From assembly GCA_017396665.1 (NCBI GenBank), contig JAFQLH010000066.1:1-53864 (forward strand): a DNA stretch of 53,864 nt. Reading direction: 5' to 3'. Below the pieces are notes generated by a model. That model saw only the letters and a program-made list of their open reading frames with translations. It was not told the DNA's origin and ran no database searches. The number at the start of each line of letters is the position of its first letter. Within the stretch, counting starts at the first letter, position 1. Source of the DNA: Oscillospiraceae bacterium (GTDB taxonomy: Bacteria; Bacillota; Clostridia; Oscillospirales; Ruminococcaceae). The position numbers were made by a program, and so were the translations under genes. Shown in pieces: positions 26,288-34,748 of this stretch.

Positions 26288-28369
26288 ATGTCAATCCCTG
26301 AAATTTTCGGCATAGACGTCTTTAATGAGTCAGTAATGCAGGAAAGACTGTCAAGCGATGTCTATAAGGCTTTCAAGAAAACAATAGAAGAAGGAAAACA
26401 CCTCGGCCAGTCACTCGCCGACGCAATAGCTGTCGCAATGAAGGACTGGGCTGTAGAAAAGGGTGCAACCCACTTTACTCATTGGTTCCAGCCGATGACA
26501 GGTATCACAGCCGAAAAGCACGATAGCTTTATCTCTCCATCAGGCGACGGACACGTAATAATGGAGTTTTCAGGAAAGGAGCTTATAAAGGGCGAAACAG
26601 ACGCTTCTTCCTTCCCGTCAGGCGGTCTGCGTGCAACCTTTGAAGCAAGAGGTTATACAGCATGGGACCCTACCTCATACGCTTTTATCAAAGGAAATAT
26701 CCTCTGTATCCCAACAGCTTTCTGTTCGTACAGCGGTGAAGCTCTCGATAAAAGAACTCCGCTGCTTCGTTCAATGGAGGCTATCAATAAATCAGCTCTC
26801 AGAGTCCTCAAGATATTAGGAAGCGATGCAGCACACGTTACACCGAATATCGGCGCAGAGCAGGAATACTTCCTCATCGACAGAGAAATGTATTCCAAGA
26901 GAAAGGACCTTATATATACCGCAAGGTCGCTCTATGGTGCAAAGCCACCTAAAACACAGGAGCTCGACGACCACTACTTCGGTACAGTTAAAACAAGAGT
27001 CGCAGCCTATATGGCAGACCTCGACGAGCAGCTCTGGAAGCTCGGCGTGCTTGCAAAAACAAAGCATAACGAGGTTGCACCTTGCCAGCACGAGCTTGCT
27101 CCGATTTTCTCAGTAGCAAATGTCGCAACTGACCATAACCAGCTCACAATGGAGCTTATGAAGAGAACAGCAAGACGTCACGGCTTTAAGTGTCTGCTCA
27201 CTGAAAAGCCTTTTGAACACGTAAACGGCTCCGGTAAGCATATCAACTGGTCACTTTCTACCGATACAGGCGTCAACCTCTTGAATCCCGGTAAAACTCC
27301 TGCAGAAAATGCTCAGTTCCTTACCTTCCTCGTAGCCGTAATCAAGGGCGTTAATAAGTATCAGGACCTCCTTAGAATTTCAGTAGCTTCTGCAAATAAC
27401 GACCATAGACTCGGTGCCTCTGAAGCTCCGCCGTCAATTATCTCAATATTCCTCGGCGATGAGCTTACTGCAATCCTCGATTCAATCGTAAAGGGAGAGG
27501 TGTACCACGCAACAGGTAAGCAGTATATGGAGGTCGGCGTAGATATCCTCCCTAACTTCAAGAAGGATACAACCGACAGAAACAGAACCTCTCCTTTTGC
27601 CTTCACAGGTAATAAGTTCGAGTTCCGTTCACCTGGCTCAAAGCTCTCTGTCGCTGGTCCTACAACCTTTATCAATACAATCGTTGCAGATGTCCTCGAC
27701 GAGTTCGCAGATGAGCTCGAGGGTGCTGAAGATGTTAAGGAAGCACTCAATAAGCTCATTAAGAGAACTATCGAGGAAAACAGTGCTATCATCTTCAACG
27801 GTGACGGCTATAGCTCCGATTGGGTAGAGGAAGCTAAGAAGAGAGGCCTCGTTAATTATCCGTCAACTCCTGACGCACTTCCTCATTTTGCAGATAAGAA
27901 GAATGTCGAGCTGTTTGAGAGACATAACGTCTATAGCGAAACCGAAATCCGTTCACGTATCGAGATTCTCCTCGAGGAGTATATCAAGACTATCAAAATC
28001 GAAGCAAGAACTATGCTCGATATGGCTAATAAGGATATCTTCCCGGCTGTGTCCTCATATGTTAAGGAGCTTGCTCAGACAGCTAAGCTCGCAGGTGAGT
28101 GCGGCGTAAACGCAGAGTATGAAAACGATATGCTCAGAAAGCTCACAGACCTTACTTCGAAAATGTATAAGGCTTATAACGAGCTGAGCGAAATTGAGAA
28201 GCCTCTCGAACAGCCGATTACAGGCTGCGAAAAGCTCGCCAAGTATTGCCACGATACAGTTATCCCGGCAATGAAAGTCCTCAGAGAGCCAGCCGATGAG
28301 CTTGAATCACTCGTTGGTCAGAAGTATTGGCCATACCCAACCTACGGCGAACTGCTTTTCTATGTTTAA
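26288..28369 (+). CDS. glnN: Glutamine synthetase type III
   Basis: ATP-dependent assimilation of ammonium into glutamine, cytoplasmic. 693 residues, matching GSIII (about 700), much longer than GSI. GSIII-type features are visible: N-terminal FGIDVFNESVMQERL, THWFQPMTGITAEKHDSF, NEVAPCQHELAPIF, and the long alpha-helical C-terminal region. ATG 26288 is 7 nt from GGAGG. It is single, with its own promoter, leader inverted repeat and terminator. GSIII is usual in Ruminococcus, Bacteroides and cyanobacteria and is typically nitrogen-regulated; the regulator here is unknown. Confidence 0.96.
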   Translation: MSIPEIFGIDVFNESVMQERLSSDVYKAFKKTIEEGKHLGQSLADAIAVAMKDWAVEKGATHFTHWFQPMTGITAEKHDSFISPSGDGHVIMEFSGKELIKGETDASSFPSGGLRATFEARGYTAWDPTSYAFIKGNILCIPTAFCSYSGEALDKRTPLLRSMEAINKSALRVLKILGSDAAHVTPNIGAEQEYFLIDREMYSKRKDLIYTARSLYGAKPPKTQELDDHYFGTVKTRVAAYMADLDEQLWKLGVLAKTKHNEVAPCQHELAPIFSVANVATDHNQLTMELMKRTARRHGFKCLLTEKPFEHVNGSGKHINWSLSTDTGVNLLNPGKTPAENAQFLTFLVAVIKGVNKYQDLLRISVASANNDHRLGASEAPPSIISIFLGDELTAILDSIVKGEVYHATGKQYMEVGVDILPNFKKDTTDRNRTSPFAFTGNKFEFRSPGSKLSVAGPTTFINTIVADVLDEFADELEGAEDVKEALNKLIKRTIEENSAIIFNGDGYSSDWVEEAKKRGLVNYPSTPDALPHFADKKNVELFERHNVYSETEIRSRIEILLEEYIKTIKIEARTMLDMANKDIFPAVSSYVKELAQTAKLAGECGVNAEYENDMLRKLTDLTSKMYKAYNELSEIEKPLEQPITGCEKLAKYCHDTVIPAMKVLREPADELESLVGQKYWPYPTYGELLFYV

Positions 28370-28375
28370 TAATGT

Positions 28376-28403
28376 AAGCCCTCGACTGCCGAGGGCTTTT
28401 TTG
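28376..28403 (+). terminator. Intrinsic terminator after glnN
   Basis: An 8-bp AGCCCTCG/CGAGGGCT stem (28377-28384 with 28390-28397) with a 5-nt loop and six T. Confidence 0.9.
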
Positions 28404-28432
28404 TTGACAATAAGGTGCATAAATGATATAAT
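28404..28432 (+). promoter_or_regulatory. SigA promoter of the small membrane protein gene
   Basis: TTGACA (28404-28409), 17-nt spacer, TATAAT (28427-28432): a consensus promoter placed directly behind the glnN terminator. Confidence 0.85.
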
Positions 28433-28466
28433 AAATTTATATTACAAAACATAGGGGTTGATTATA

Positions 28467-29000
28467 ATGGGAAACAGGTACTCAGGTCTCGCTGACGGTA
28501 TCGAAGCAAGAAGACAAGCTAAGCTGCAAACCGAGAGAACTGCTTTTTCAAATTGCAAAGAGGATTTGTCTGATATCAGCTTTGAAGTGAAAGGAAGCTC
28601 AGGCTCAGTCAAAGCAATGCTCCCGCTCATCGGAGCTATGCTGCTCTTTATTACATACTTTATTATCAAGTATTCCCGTGGCGATACAAAAGAAATGGCG
28701 AGCAGTTTTACGTTTGTGTTCGGAGCCTTCGCTGTCATGCTTGTAATAGTTTCTGTTGCACTGTTTGTAACAAGCAAAAAGCCACCTGTTATCGTTCGTG
28801 GAAAAACTGTCTCAGTAGGCGATTTAAGCCTCACAAGTGACCAGATTTCACACGTAGAGTGTACCTCGATGAATCAGATAAAGATTCATTCAAAGGGCAA
28901 GAAGGTCTGTGTTTTCAGTTGGCACGAGGATAACGGCGAGCTGTTTATGGCTTGGGCAAGAAAATGCAAAATAGTAATCCTCGATAAAAGAGAATTCTGA
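28467..29000 (+). CDS. Small membrane protein of unknown function
   Basis: 177 residues. A soluble N-terminus (about 1-50) is followed by two membrane segments (about 52-73 and 85-110) and a C-terminal cytoplasmic domain of about 65 residues with alternating strands, loosely like a bacterial PH-type domain. No motif I recognise. The start is ATG 28467 with SD AGGGG; a TTG at 28458 is in frame but sits on the SD. It has a consensus promoter and its own terminator, so it is an independently expressed gene, probably well expressed. Confidence 0.65.
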   Translation: MGNRYSGLADGIEARRQAKLQTERTAFSNCKEDLSDISFEVKGSSGSVKAMLPLIGAMLLFITYFIIKYSRGDTKEMASSFTFVFGAFAVMLVIVSVALFVTSKKPPVIVRGKTVSVGDLSLTSDQISHVECTSMNQIKIHSKGKKVCVFSWHEDNGELFMAWARKCKIVILDKREF

Positions 29001-29009
29001 TAGAATAAG

Positions 29010-29045
29010 TAAAGTCCGCAGAGTAATCCCTGCGGACTTTTTGTG
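29010..29045 (+). terminator. Intrinsic terminator after the small membrane protein gene
   Basis: A 10-bp AAGTCCGCAG/CTGCGGACTT stem with 8-nt loop and T run. It also lies just beyond the end of the convergent XRE gene. Confidence 0.88.
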
Positions 29046-29061
29046 TATCCTATTCAGAAGC

Positions 29062-29406
29062 CTACGGCAGTCTCTTGCTAAGACCTGAAAGATATGATTT
29101 GAGTAGCTCCTTGTCGCTGGCTTTTAGATTTCGGTATATTGAAATAACCTCACGCTCATCAGAGTCGAGTATATCAGAAAGCTCTGAGACGGTTGTCTCG
29201 TCGTCAAAAAACTGCTTAAGGCTTATATTGAGACCGCCGCAGATTTTTTCAAGAGTAACAAAGCCGGGCACTGTGTTTCGTACAAATATGTTGTTCAGTG
29301 ACGAGTATGGCAAATCAGATTCTTTCGCAAGTCGGTATATTGTCCAGTTGCGTTCATCAAGAAACTGCTCAATTCTCATCAGAATGAAGTTCTTCTCTTG
29401 TTCCAT
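29062..29406 (-). CDS. XRE/Cro-CI family transcriptional regulator
   Basis: A 114-residue DNA-binding protein. A helix-turn-helix occupies about residues 8-65 (RLAKESDLPYSSLNNIFVRN), followed by an acidic stretch and a C-terminal helical segment that may dimerise. The start is ATG 29406 with a moderate SD (GAAGGGAG). It is transcribed away from the leucine-rich-repeat lipoprotein gene, sharing a 145-bp divergent region, so it may control that gene or itself. The ligand, if any, is unknown. Confidence 0.85.
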   Translation of the reverse strand: MEQEKNFILMRIEQFLDERNWTIYRLAKESDLPYSSLNNIFVRNTVPGFVTLEKICGGLNISLKQFFDDETTVSELSDILDSDEREVISIYRNLKASDKELLKSYLSGLSKRLP

Positions 29407-29489
29407 AATATACTCCCTTCATCTTCCTATGATTATATTTTACTTTATTTTTTATGTCTTTAACAGATGAATATATGAGTAATAACAGC

Positions 29490-29518
29490 TTGACAAACAT
29501 ACTCAACTGAGTTATAAT
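29490..29518 (+). promoter_or_regulatory. SigA promoter of the LRR lipoprotein gene
   Basis: TTGACA (29490-29495), 17-nt spacer, TATAAT (29513-29518). Consensus at both boxes. Confidence 0.85.
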
Positions 29519-29551
29519 CGGAGTATAAATTTCAGATGAAAGGAATTTAAT

Positions 29552-30961
29552 ATGAAAAGAATTATATCAGCATTAACAGCACTTCTGCTTGCGGCATCTC
29601 TACTTACAGCTTGCGGAAGTGACGATAAAAACAGCAGTAACACAACCTCACAACCAGACAGCAGCTCTGAGAATGCTTCAAGCATAACAGACTCAAGTGC
29701 ACCTGATAACACCGACTCCTCAGTCCCTGATTCCGGTGTTTCCGACAACGAAGAAATCACACCAAACGCTGAGAGCGATTTTGTCTGGCACGTGCTTACA
29801 GCCGACGAAACAACAAATCCGAAATGCGTAGGCGGAGTCGTGATAACAGCCTATGTAGGCGAGTCCGACGAGGTTGTTATCCCTAAGACAATTGATGATA
29901 AGCCCGTCGTAGCAATAGGCGAATTTGCATTCAGTCCGTCGTCGCTTGATGACTGGTATTATGATGACTATGAGTACACTGAAGCTTATGGACATTATCC
30001 CGTGCGTGCTCTCGTGGACTATTTAGGCTTATCGGAAAAGTATGAAAAGCTTGACGCCGAAGCAACTGCTGAAATGGAGAAGCTGGGCATTACCTACAGA
30101 GATATAGACAATTACTGTGACGAGTGGGATATGTATTTTAACAGCGAAGAAGACCTGTCAGCTCTGATTAAAAAGTTTGAGGAAATCGGAAAATCTGATA
30201 TAGCTCAGTATCTCGAAAAGTATACCTATAATGAACATTACTATTTTATGAGGGATAGAGACGAGGATGACGATAATATAGCATCTGTGTATATTGCTTC
30301 ATATTCAAGATACATGAATGAGATTATCTCAGCGCTGGAAGAAGCCCCGAAACAGTCGAATTTGAAATCGGTACTGCTTCCTGATTCTGTTTCATTAGTC
30401 GGAGGAGCCGCCTTTGCTTTTTGTGATAGTCTTGAAAAGGTGCTTGTCTATGGACTCGATGAAGGGGAAGTCCCCGTTATCGGAAGCGGAATCTGTACGT
30501 CAAGTCAAAAGGACAATTGCACAGAAGGCTTACAGTTCTTTGCGTGCAGTAAACTTAAAGAAACTAATCTCTATATGAACGTAAATGGATATGGAAGCCA
30601 GTGCTATGAATATTGCATAGGACTTGAGAAAGTATACCTCTATCCGACAGAAGACGGAGGTCTCGAATTTTCGTATTGTATACCTCATTCTTATAAAATC
30701 AGCGAAGTAATAGTCGCCGACTGTGCAACCGAAGTACATAAGTATTACGGCGAGATGGCGTATCCGTTCAAGGACTGTACGTTCTATGTCCCTGCATCAG
30801 TTACAGAACAGGATGAACACAGCTTCTGTCAGCATAACTACTATGAAGATGGCGGCAGTGAGGGAACAAAATGCAGTTATGACGGTATCACCATCATAAC
30901 CCCAGCAGGCTCTTATGCCGAGCAGTTTGCAAAGGATAACGGAATAAACTACAAAAACTAA
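29552..30961 (+). CDS. Leucine-rich-repeat (BspA-like) lipoprotein
   Basis: A 469-residue exported lipoprotein: signal peptide with lipobox LLTAC (C21), then a long Ser/Asp/Thr-rich linker (about 25-75). The mature part contains BspA-type LRR_5 fragments (VVIPKTIDDKPVVAIGEFAF; LKSVLLPDSVSLVGGAAFAF) interrupted by a charged, Tyr/Asp/Glu-rich insertion (about 140-260), and ends in the typical GSYAEQFAKDNGINY motif of these repeats. Such proteins lie on the cell surface and bind proteins or glycans. ATG 29552 follows AAAGGAA. Function here is unknown. Confidence 0.8.
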   Translation: MKRIISALTALLLAASLLTACGSDDKNSSNTTSQPDSSSENASSITDSSAPDNTDSSVPDSGVSDNEEITPNAESDFVWHVLTADETTNPKCVGGVVITAYVGESDEVVIPKTIDDKPVVAIGEFAFSPSSLDDWYYDDYEYTEAYGHYPVRALVDYLGLSEKYEKLDAEATAEMEKLGITYRDIDNYCDEWDMYFNSEEDLSALIKKFEEIGKSDIAQYLEKYTYNEHYYFMRDRDEDDDNIASVYIASYSRYMNEIISALEEAPKQSNLKSVLLPDSVSLVGGAAFAFCDSLEKVLVYGLDEGEVPVIGSGICTSSQKDNCTEGLQFFACSKLKETNLYMNVNGYGSQCYEYCIGLEKVYLYPTEDGGLEFSYCIPHSYKISEVIVADCATEVHKYYGEMAYPFKDCTFYVPASVTEQDEHSFCQHNYYEDGGSEGTKCSYDGITIITPAGSYAEQFAKDNGINYKN

Positions 30962-30965
30962 TAGA

Positions 30966-31006
30966 AACAAAAATGCCCCGTGTTTTTCACAGGGCATTTT
31001 GCTTTG
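30966..31006. terminator. Bidirectional terminator between the LRR lipoprotein gene and cotJC
   Basis: A stem of AAAATGCCC and GGGCATTTT with inner GTG/CAC and one C-A mismatch, and T runs on both strands. Confidence 0.75.
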
Positions 31007-31603
31007 CTATTTGTCAAAGCTTGGGTTGTAAGCGTAGAAGTTCTTTGAGTTGAGCATATCCTGAACAAGTCTCAGTCCCTCGCCGAAACGCTGGAAGTGA
31101 ACTACCTCACGTTCTCTCAGGAACTTGATAGGGTCTCTTACGTCAGGGTCATCAATCAGCCTCAGCAGGTTGTCATAAGACTTCCTTGCCTTCTGCTCGG
31201 CCGCAAGGTCTTCTGAAAGGTCGGCAATCGCGTCACCTGTCGACTGGAACACTTCAGCGGAGAAGGGAACACCTGTCGCCGCAGCAGGATAAATACCTGT
31301 CGTGTGGTCGATAAAGTATGCGTCAAAGCCACCCTCCCTGATGTCCTTCTCGGTAAGGTTTCTCGTAAGCTGGAAAATAATCGACGATATCATCTCCATG
31401 TGACCCAGCTCTTCAGTGCCCACGTCCGTGAGAATTCCCTGTACCTGACGACAAGGTGCAGAATATCTCTGATTGAGATATCTCATAGAAGCACCGAGCT
31501 CACCGTCAGGACCTCCGAGCTGGCTCATTATAAGCTTTGCAAGAGCCGGATTCGGATTCTTGATGTTAACAGGATACTGAAGCATCTTCTTGTATTGCCA
31601 CAT
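31007..31603 (-). CDS. cotJC: Spore coat protein CotJC, manganese catalase family
   Basis: 198 residues with the ferritin-like manganese catalase fold; metal-ligand helix TEELGHMEM (63-71) with E64/E65 and H68 is visible. CotJC is part of the inner spore coat in Bacillus and Clostridia. Whether it has catalase activity is debated in the family. It is the third gene of a cotJABC operon; its start ATG overlaps the cotJB stop by one base. Confidence 0.95.
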   Translation of the reverse strand: MWQYKKMLQYPVNIKNPNPALAKLIMSQLGGPDGELGASMRYLNQRYSAPCRQVQGILTDVGTEELGHMEMISSIIFQLTRNLTEKDIREGGFDAYFIDHTTGIYPAAATGVPFSAEVFQSTGDAIADLSEDLAAEQKARKSYDNLLRLIDDPDVRDPIKFLREREVVHFQRFGEGLRLVQDMLNSKNFYAYNPSFDK

Positions 31604-31863
31604 CAGCTTTCACCCCTTTCCCAAGGAAACGCAGTAGTGGACCAGGTCCATTTGTCTGTGTCTTCAACACCCATAGCAGTAAAAGGACCGTAGTTTCTCT
31701 CGTATTCCTTTATAAGCTTTTCCTTGATAGCCTTGTGCTTGTGATAAAAGTCGAGTGCGTTCTTGCAGTTAGGATGACTGTCAAGATAAAGCGTAACATC
31801 AACAAGAACAAATGACTGTGCCTGTATCTTTCTCATAAGCTTCTGCTTGTCGGAAAGTGCCAT
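31603..31863 (-). CDS. cotJB: Spore coat protein CotJB
   Basis: 86 residues, beginning MALSDKQKLMRKIQAQSF, with the family pattern LYLDSHPNCKNALDFYHKH. Usual length for CotJB. Needed together with CotJA and CotJC for coat assembly in Bacillus. Located between cotJA (1-bp gap) and cotJC (1-bp overlap), so tightly co-translated. Confidence 0.93.
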   Translation of the reverse strand: MALSDKQKLMRKIQAQSFVLVDVTLYLDSHPNCKNALDFYHKHKAIKEKLIKEYERNYGPFTAMGVEDTDKWTWSTTAFPWERGES

Positions 31864-31864
31864 C

Positions 31865-32098
31865 CTACTCGACCTCCTTTCCTAAGAAGGGAAGGTCAAG
31901 GTCAGGGAACATAGTGCCCCTGGATATTGCAACCTCAGGCTCGTAAGGCTCCTCCCATTTCTGAAAAGGAACATACATCATGCCGATAGGTGTGCTTTTG
32001 GGGAACCTGCCCTCAGCTATCTTGCACTCGCAAACCTTTGCAGGACTGTTTTCCTTTCCCGCAATAAGCTGTGCAAATTCAGCAATGTTAAAATCCAT
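31865..32098 (-). CDS. cotJA: Spore coat-associated protein CotJA
   Basis: 77 residues with the CotJA pattern GMMYVPFQKWEEPYEPEVAISRGTMFPDLDLPFLG. First gene of the cotJABC operon, made in the mother cell in Bacillus. The SD is strong (AAGGAGGAG, 8 nt before the ATG). A sigma-E-like promoter lies about 45-75 bp upstream. Confidence 0.92.
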   Translation of the reverse strand: MDFNIAEFAQLIAGKENSPAKVCECKIAEGRFPKSTPIGMMYVPFQKWEEPYEPEVAISRGTMFPDLDLPFLGKEVE

Positions 32099-32141
32099 TT
32101 GTATCTCCTCCTTGAATCAAGGCTTTGTTAAGCCCTGGTGT

Positions 32142-32171
32142 ATAATATGCCATAATCTGCGTTAATGTGAC
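32142..32171 (-). promoter_or_regulatory. Candidate sigma-E promoter of cotJABC
   Basis: On the minus strand GTCACATT (32171-32164), 14-nt spacer, CATATTAT (32149-32142). This resembles the sigma-E elements KMATATT and CATACAMT (one mismatch in the -35, two in the -10). Position relative to cotJA fits. Confidence 0.5.
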
Positions 32172-32205
32172 AAGGAGTAATTAGCAATATTTTTTGAAAA
32201 AGTAC

Positions 32206-32234
32206 TTGCAATTTTTAAGCTCTTGTGATATACT
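32206..32234 (+). promoter_or_regulatory. SigA promoter of secG-rnr
   Basis: TTGCAA (32206-32211), 17-nt spacer, TATACT (32229-32234). Confidence 0.75.
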
Positions 32235-32277
32235 TTAATAGTATGTTAATGTGACTATTACTTTGGAGGTAAAATAT

Positions 32278-32532
32278 ATGACCACAGCAGAAATCATTCT
32301 CGGAGGCGTTCTCCTCGTAGCATGCCTTATAATCATTCTTATCGTTCTTGTCCAGGAAGGAAAGGACGGGGGACTTACATCAGCAGTAGGCGGAGGCTCG
32401 ACTGATACCTTCTATGGCAAAAATGAAAGCCGCACAAGAGAAGCTAAGCTCAACAGATGGACAAAGGTTTGTGCAGGTGCATTCTTTATCATTGCACTTG
32501 TAGTTAATATCGTTATTCCTTTTGTTAAGTAA
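32278..32532 (+). CDS. secG: Preprotein translocase subunit SecG
   Basis: 84-residue membrane subunit of the SecYEG protein-export channel. Two membrane segments (about 4-24 and 58-80) flank the conserved loop VLVQEGKDGGL...GGGSTDTFYGKN. ATG 32278 follows GGAGG at 8 nt; an upstream in-frame start at 32251 lies before the SD and is rejected. It is followed by rnr, the usual clostridial order secG-rnr, with an intervening terminator. Confidence 0.95.
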   Translation: MTTAEIILGGVLLVACLIIILIVLVQEGKDGGLTSAVGGGSTDTFYGKNESRTREAKLNRWTKVCAGAFFIIALVVNIVIPFVK

Positions 32533-32536
32533 AATT

Positions 32537-32569
32537 ATCCTCCTGCCTGTTTTGGCGGGAGGTTTTTTT
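32537..32569 (+). terminator. Intrinsic terminator between secG and rnr
   Basis: A 9-bp CCTCCTGCC/GGCGGGAGG stem (one T-G pair) with 6-nt loop and seven T. Readthrough or an unseen promoter must feed rnr. Confidence 0.88.
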
Positions 32570-32614
32570 ATAGCATACAGAGCATAATAATATAAACATA
32601 AAACGGAGAAACAA

Positions 32615-34729
32615 ATGAAAAAACTGGACTATGAAAAAATAATAGCAGATAAGCTTAAAGCTAAGGGGAAAAAGCCTGTAAAGTTCAAGGTGCTCCTGGC
32701 AGAGCTGAGAAAATCATACCATAAGTTCAGCTTTGAGGACTTTACAAAAGCCTTGGAGAATATGAAGAACGACGGCGTGATAATAGAAAGCGAAAAAGGA
32801 ATCGCACTCACCGATAAGAAGAAGCTTATTAAATGTGAGGTGGTGAGAGTAACAAAAACCTTCGCCTTTGTAAAAGACGTGAAAACCGCTACCGAATACT
32901 TCGTTTCAGGAAAATCACTTAAGGGTGCAATGCCTACAGATATAGTAATGTGCAGGCAGGTTAAAAGCTACGGCGATTCTCCCGAAGCCGAGGTAGTGAC
33001 AGTAGCAGCAGAAAACTGTAACCGCTTTACAGGTGATATAGTAAGGGAATTCGGCAGACTCAGAGTTATGCCCGATAGCCTGTGTAAAAGTGCTATGGAC
33101 TTCCTGAACCCCGACGGCATCGAGGTCAGGGAAGGCGACAAGGTTATGGTCGAAATAATTCAAAGAGGCAAACGCCATAGCGACCACCTGTGCAGTATCG
33201 TGTCTTCCTTCGGAAGCTCACTTAAAGCATCTGTCTGTGCACTTTCAGTTCTCGATGTAAACGGCGTAACCCCTGTGTTCCCGCCAAGCGTTATAGCTAA
33301 TGCCCGTGAGGTCAGCGATTACAGACAGATTGAAAACGAAGCAAAAAAGCGGCTTGACTTAAGAAACGAAAGAATCTTCACAATAGATAGCGCCGATACA
33401 AAGGATATCGACGACGCTGTTTCAGTAAAAAGAACAGAGAACGGCTACGAGCTCGGTGTCCATATAGCAGATGTATCGTTCTATGTAAAGGAAAAATCAC
33501 CGCTCGATGACGAAGCCTTCAAAAGAGGTACAAGCGTCTACTACGCAAACAGGGTTATCCCTATGCTCCCGAAGGAACTGTCAAACGGTATATGCTCCCT
33601 CAATCCCAATGAGGACAGACTCGCTTTTTCCTGCCTTATGAAGCTCGATAACAATGCAGATGTGGTTAGCTTTAAGTTTTCAAAATCCGTCATCCGCTCT
33701 AAGGTCAAGGGCGTGTATTCTGAAATCAATGAGCTTCTCGAAGGCTTTAACGGTAAAGCACTTACTGAAAAGTATGCAGAGGTTATCGACTGCCTGCCCG
33801 TTATGAACGAAATCGCAGATAAGCTACTCAGCAAGCGTAAGAACAGAGGTGCTCCGTCTCTCTCAAGCGTCGAGAGTAAGCTCATTATAGACGAGAACGA
33901 TATATGCGTAGATGTTAAGCCAAGAGAAAGAGGCAGAAGCGAGGAAATCATCGAGGACTTTATGCTACTTGCAAATGAGTGTGCAGCACGCTTCGGCAGA
34001 GAGAAAAAGCTTCCGTTTGTCTACCGTATCCACGAAGACCCAAGCGACGAAAAGCTTATGAACCTTAAAGCATATCTCACACTTCTGAACGTTCCGTTCC
34101 CGAACAATAAAATGAAATTCCAGCCCAAGGACTTTGCCGATATTCTTGAAAGAACAAAGGGCGAGGGCTATGAGCTGGCTGTAAATAATATGGTCTTGAG
34201 AGCAATGGCAAAAGCAAAGTATTCGCCCGAACCGATAGGTCACTTTGGTCTTGTGCTGGCCGACTATGCCCACTTTACTTCACCTATAAGAAGATACCCC
34301 GACCTCGCTATCCACAGAATAATGTCTGCGTACCTGTCAGGTGTGTCATTTGATGAGTGCTCAAAGAAGTATTCTTCCTTCGTAGATTCTGCTTCGGATA
34401 ATTCCACAAATACAGAAATACGTGCAATGACAATTGAGCGTGACTGTGAGGAAAGATATAAAGCGGAGTTTATGAAGTCGAAAATAGGCGAGGAGGCAGA
34501 CGGAATTATCTCCTCAGTAACAGGCTTCGGCGTCTTTGTTACACTTCCTAATACCTGCGAAGGACTTGCCCATATCGAAACAATGCCCGACGGAGAGTAT
34601 TACTACGACGGCGGTATGACACTCAAGAATATGAATACAGGCGATAAGTACAGCGTCGGTGATAAAATGCGTGTCAAGATAGTAAACGCTAACGTCAGTG
34701 CAGGCAAGGTCGATTTTGAGCCTGTATAG
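32615..34729 (+). CDS. rnr: Ribonuclease R
   Basis: A 704-residue 3'-5' exoribonuclease of the RNB family, degrading structured RNA and defective rRNA and, with tmRNA, non-stop mRNA. Parts: N-terminal winged-helix (about 1-65), cold-shock domains (about 70-225), the RNB catalytic core with metal-binding Asp residues in DTKDIDD (D261-D267), and a C-terminal S1 domain (about 620-703). Length is normal. SD ACGGAG precedes ATG 32615. smpB, which often follows rnr in Firmicutes, is absent; a 138-bp palindrome follows instead. Confidence 0.95.
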   Translation: MKKLDYEKIIADKLKAKGKKPVKFKVLLAELRKSYHKFSFEDFTKALENMKNDGVIIESEKGIALTDKKKLIKCEVVRVTKTFAFVKDVKTATEYFVSGKSLKGAMPTDIVMCRQVKSYGDSPEAEVVTVAAENCNRFTGDIVREFGRLRVMPDSLCKSAMDFLNPDGIEVREGDKVMVEIIQRGKRHSDHLCSIVSSFGSSLKASVCALSVLDVNGVTPVFPPSVIANAREVSDYRQIENEAKKRLDLRNERIFTIDSADTKDIDDAVSVKRTENGYELGVHIADVSFYVKEKSPLDDEAFKRGTSVYYANRVIPMLPKELSNGICSLNPNEDRLAFSCLMKLDNNADVVSFKFSKSVIRSKVKGVYSEINELLEGFNGKALTEKYAEVIDCLPVMNEIADKLLSKRKNRGAPSLSSVESKLIIDENDICVDVKPRERGRSEEIIEDFMLLANECAARFGREKKLPFVYRIHEDPSDEKLMNLKAYLTLLNVPFPNNKMKFQPKDFADILERTKGEGYELAVNNMVLRAMAKAKYSPEPIGHFGLVLADYAHFTSPIRRYPDLAIHRIMSAYLSGVSFDECSKKYSSFVDSASDNSTNTEIRAMTIERDCEERYKAEFMKSKIGEEADGIISSVTGFGVFVTLPNTCEGLAHIETMPDGEYYYDGGMTLKNMNTGDKYSVGDKMRVKIVNANVSAGKVDFEPV

Positions 34730-34748
34730 ACGTTTTGCGTGTCCCTGT

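Noticed and set aside
32537-32569. Riboswitch or leader before rnr
   Set aside because: Only a simple terminator hairpin is present; no conserved aptamer-like structure seen.
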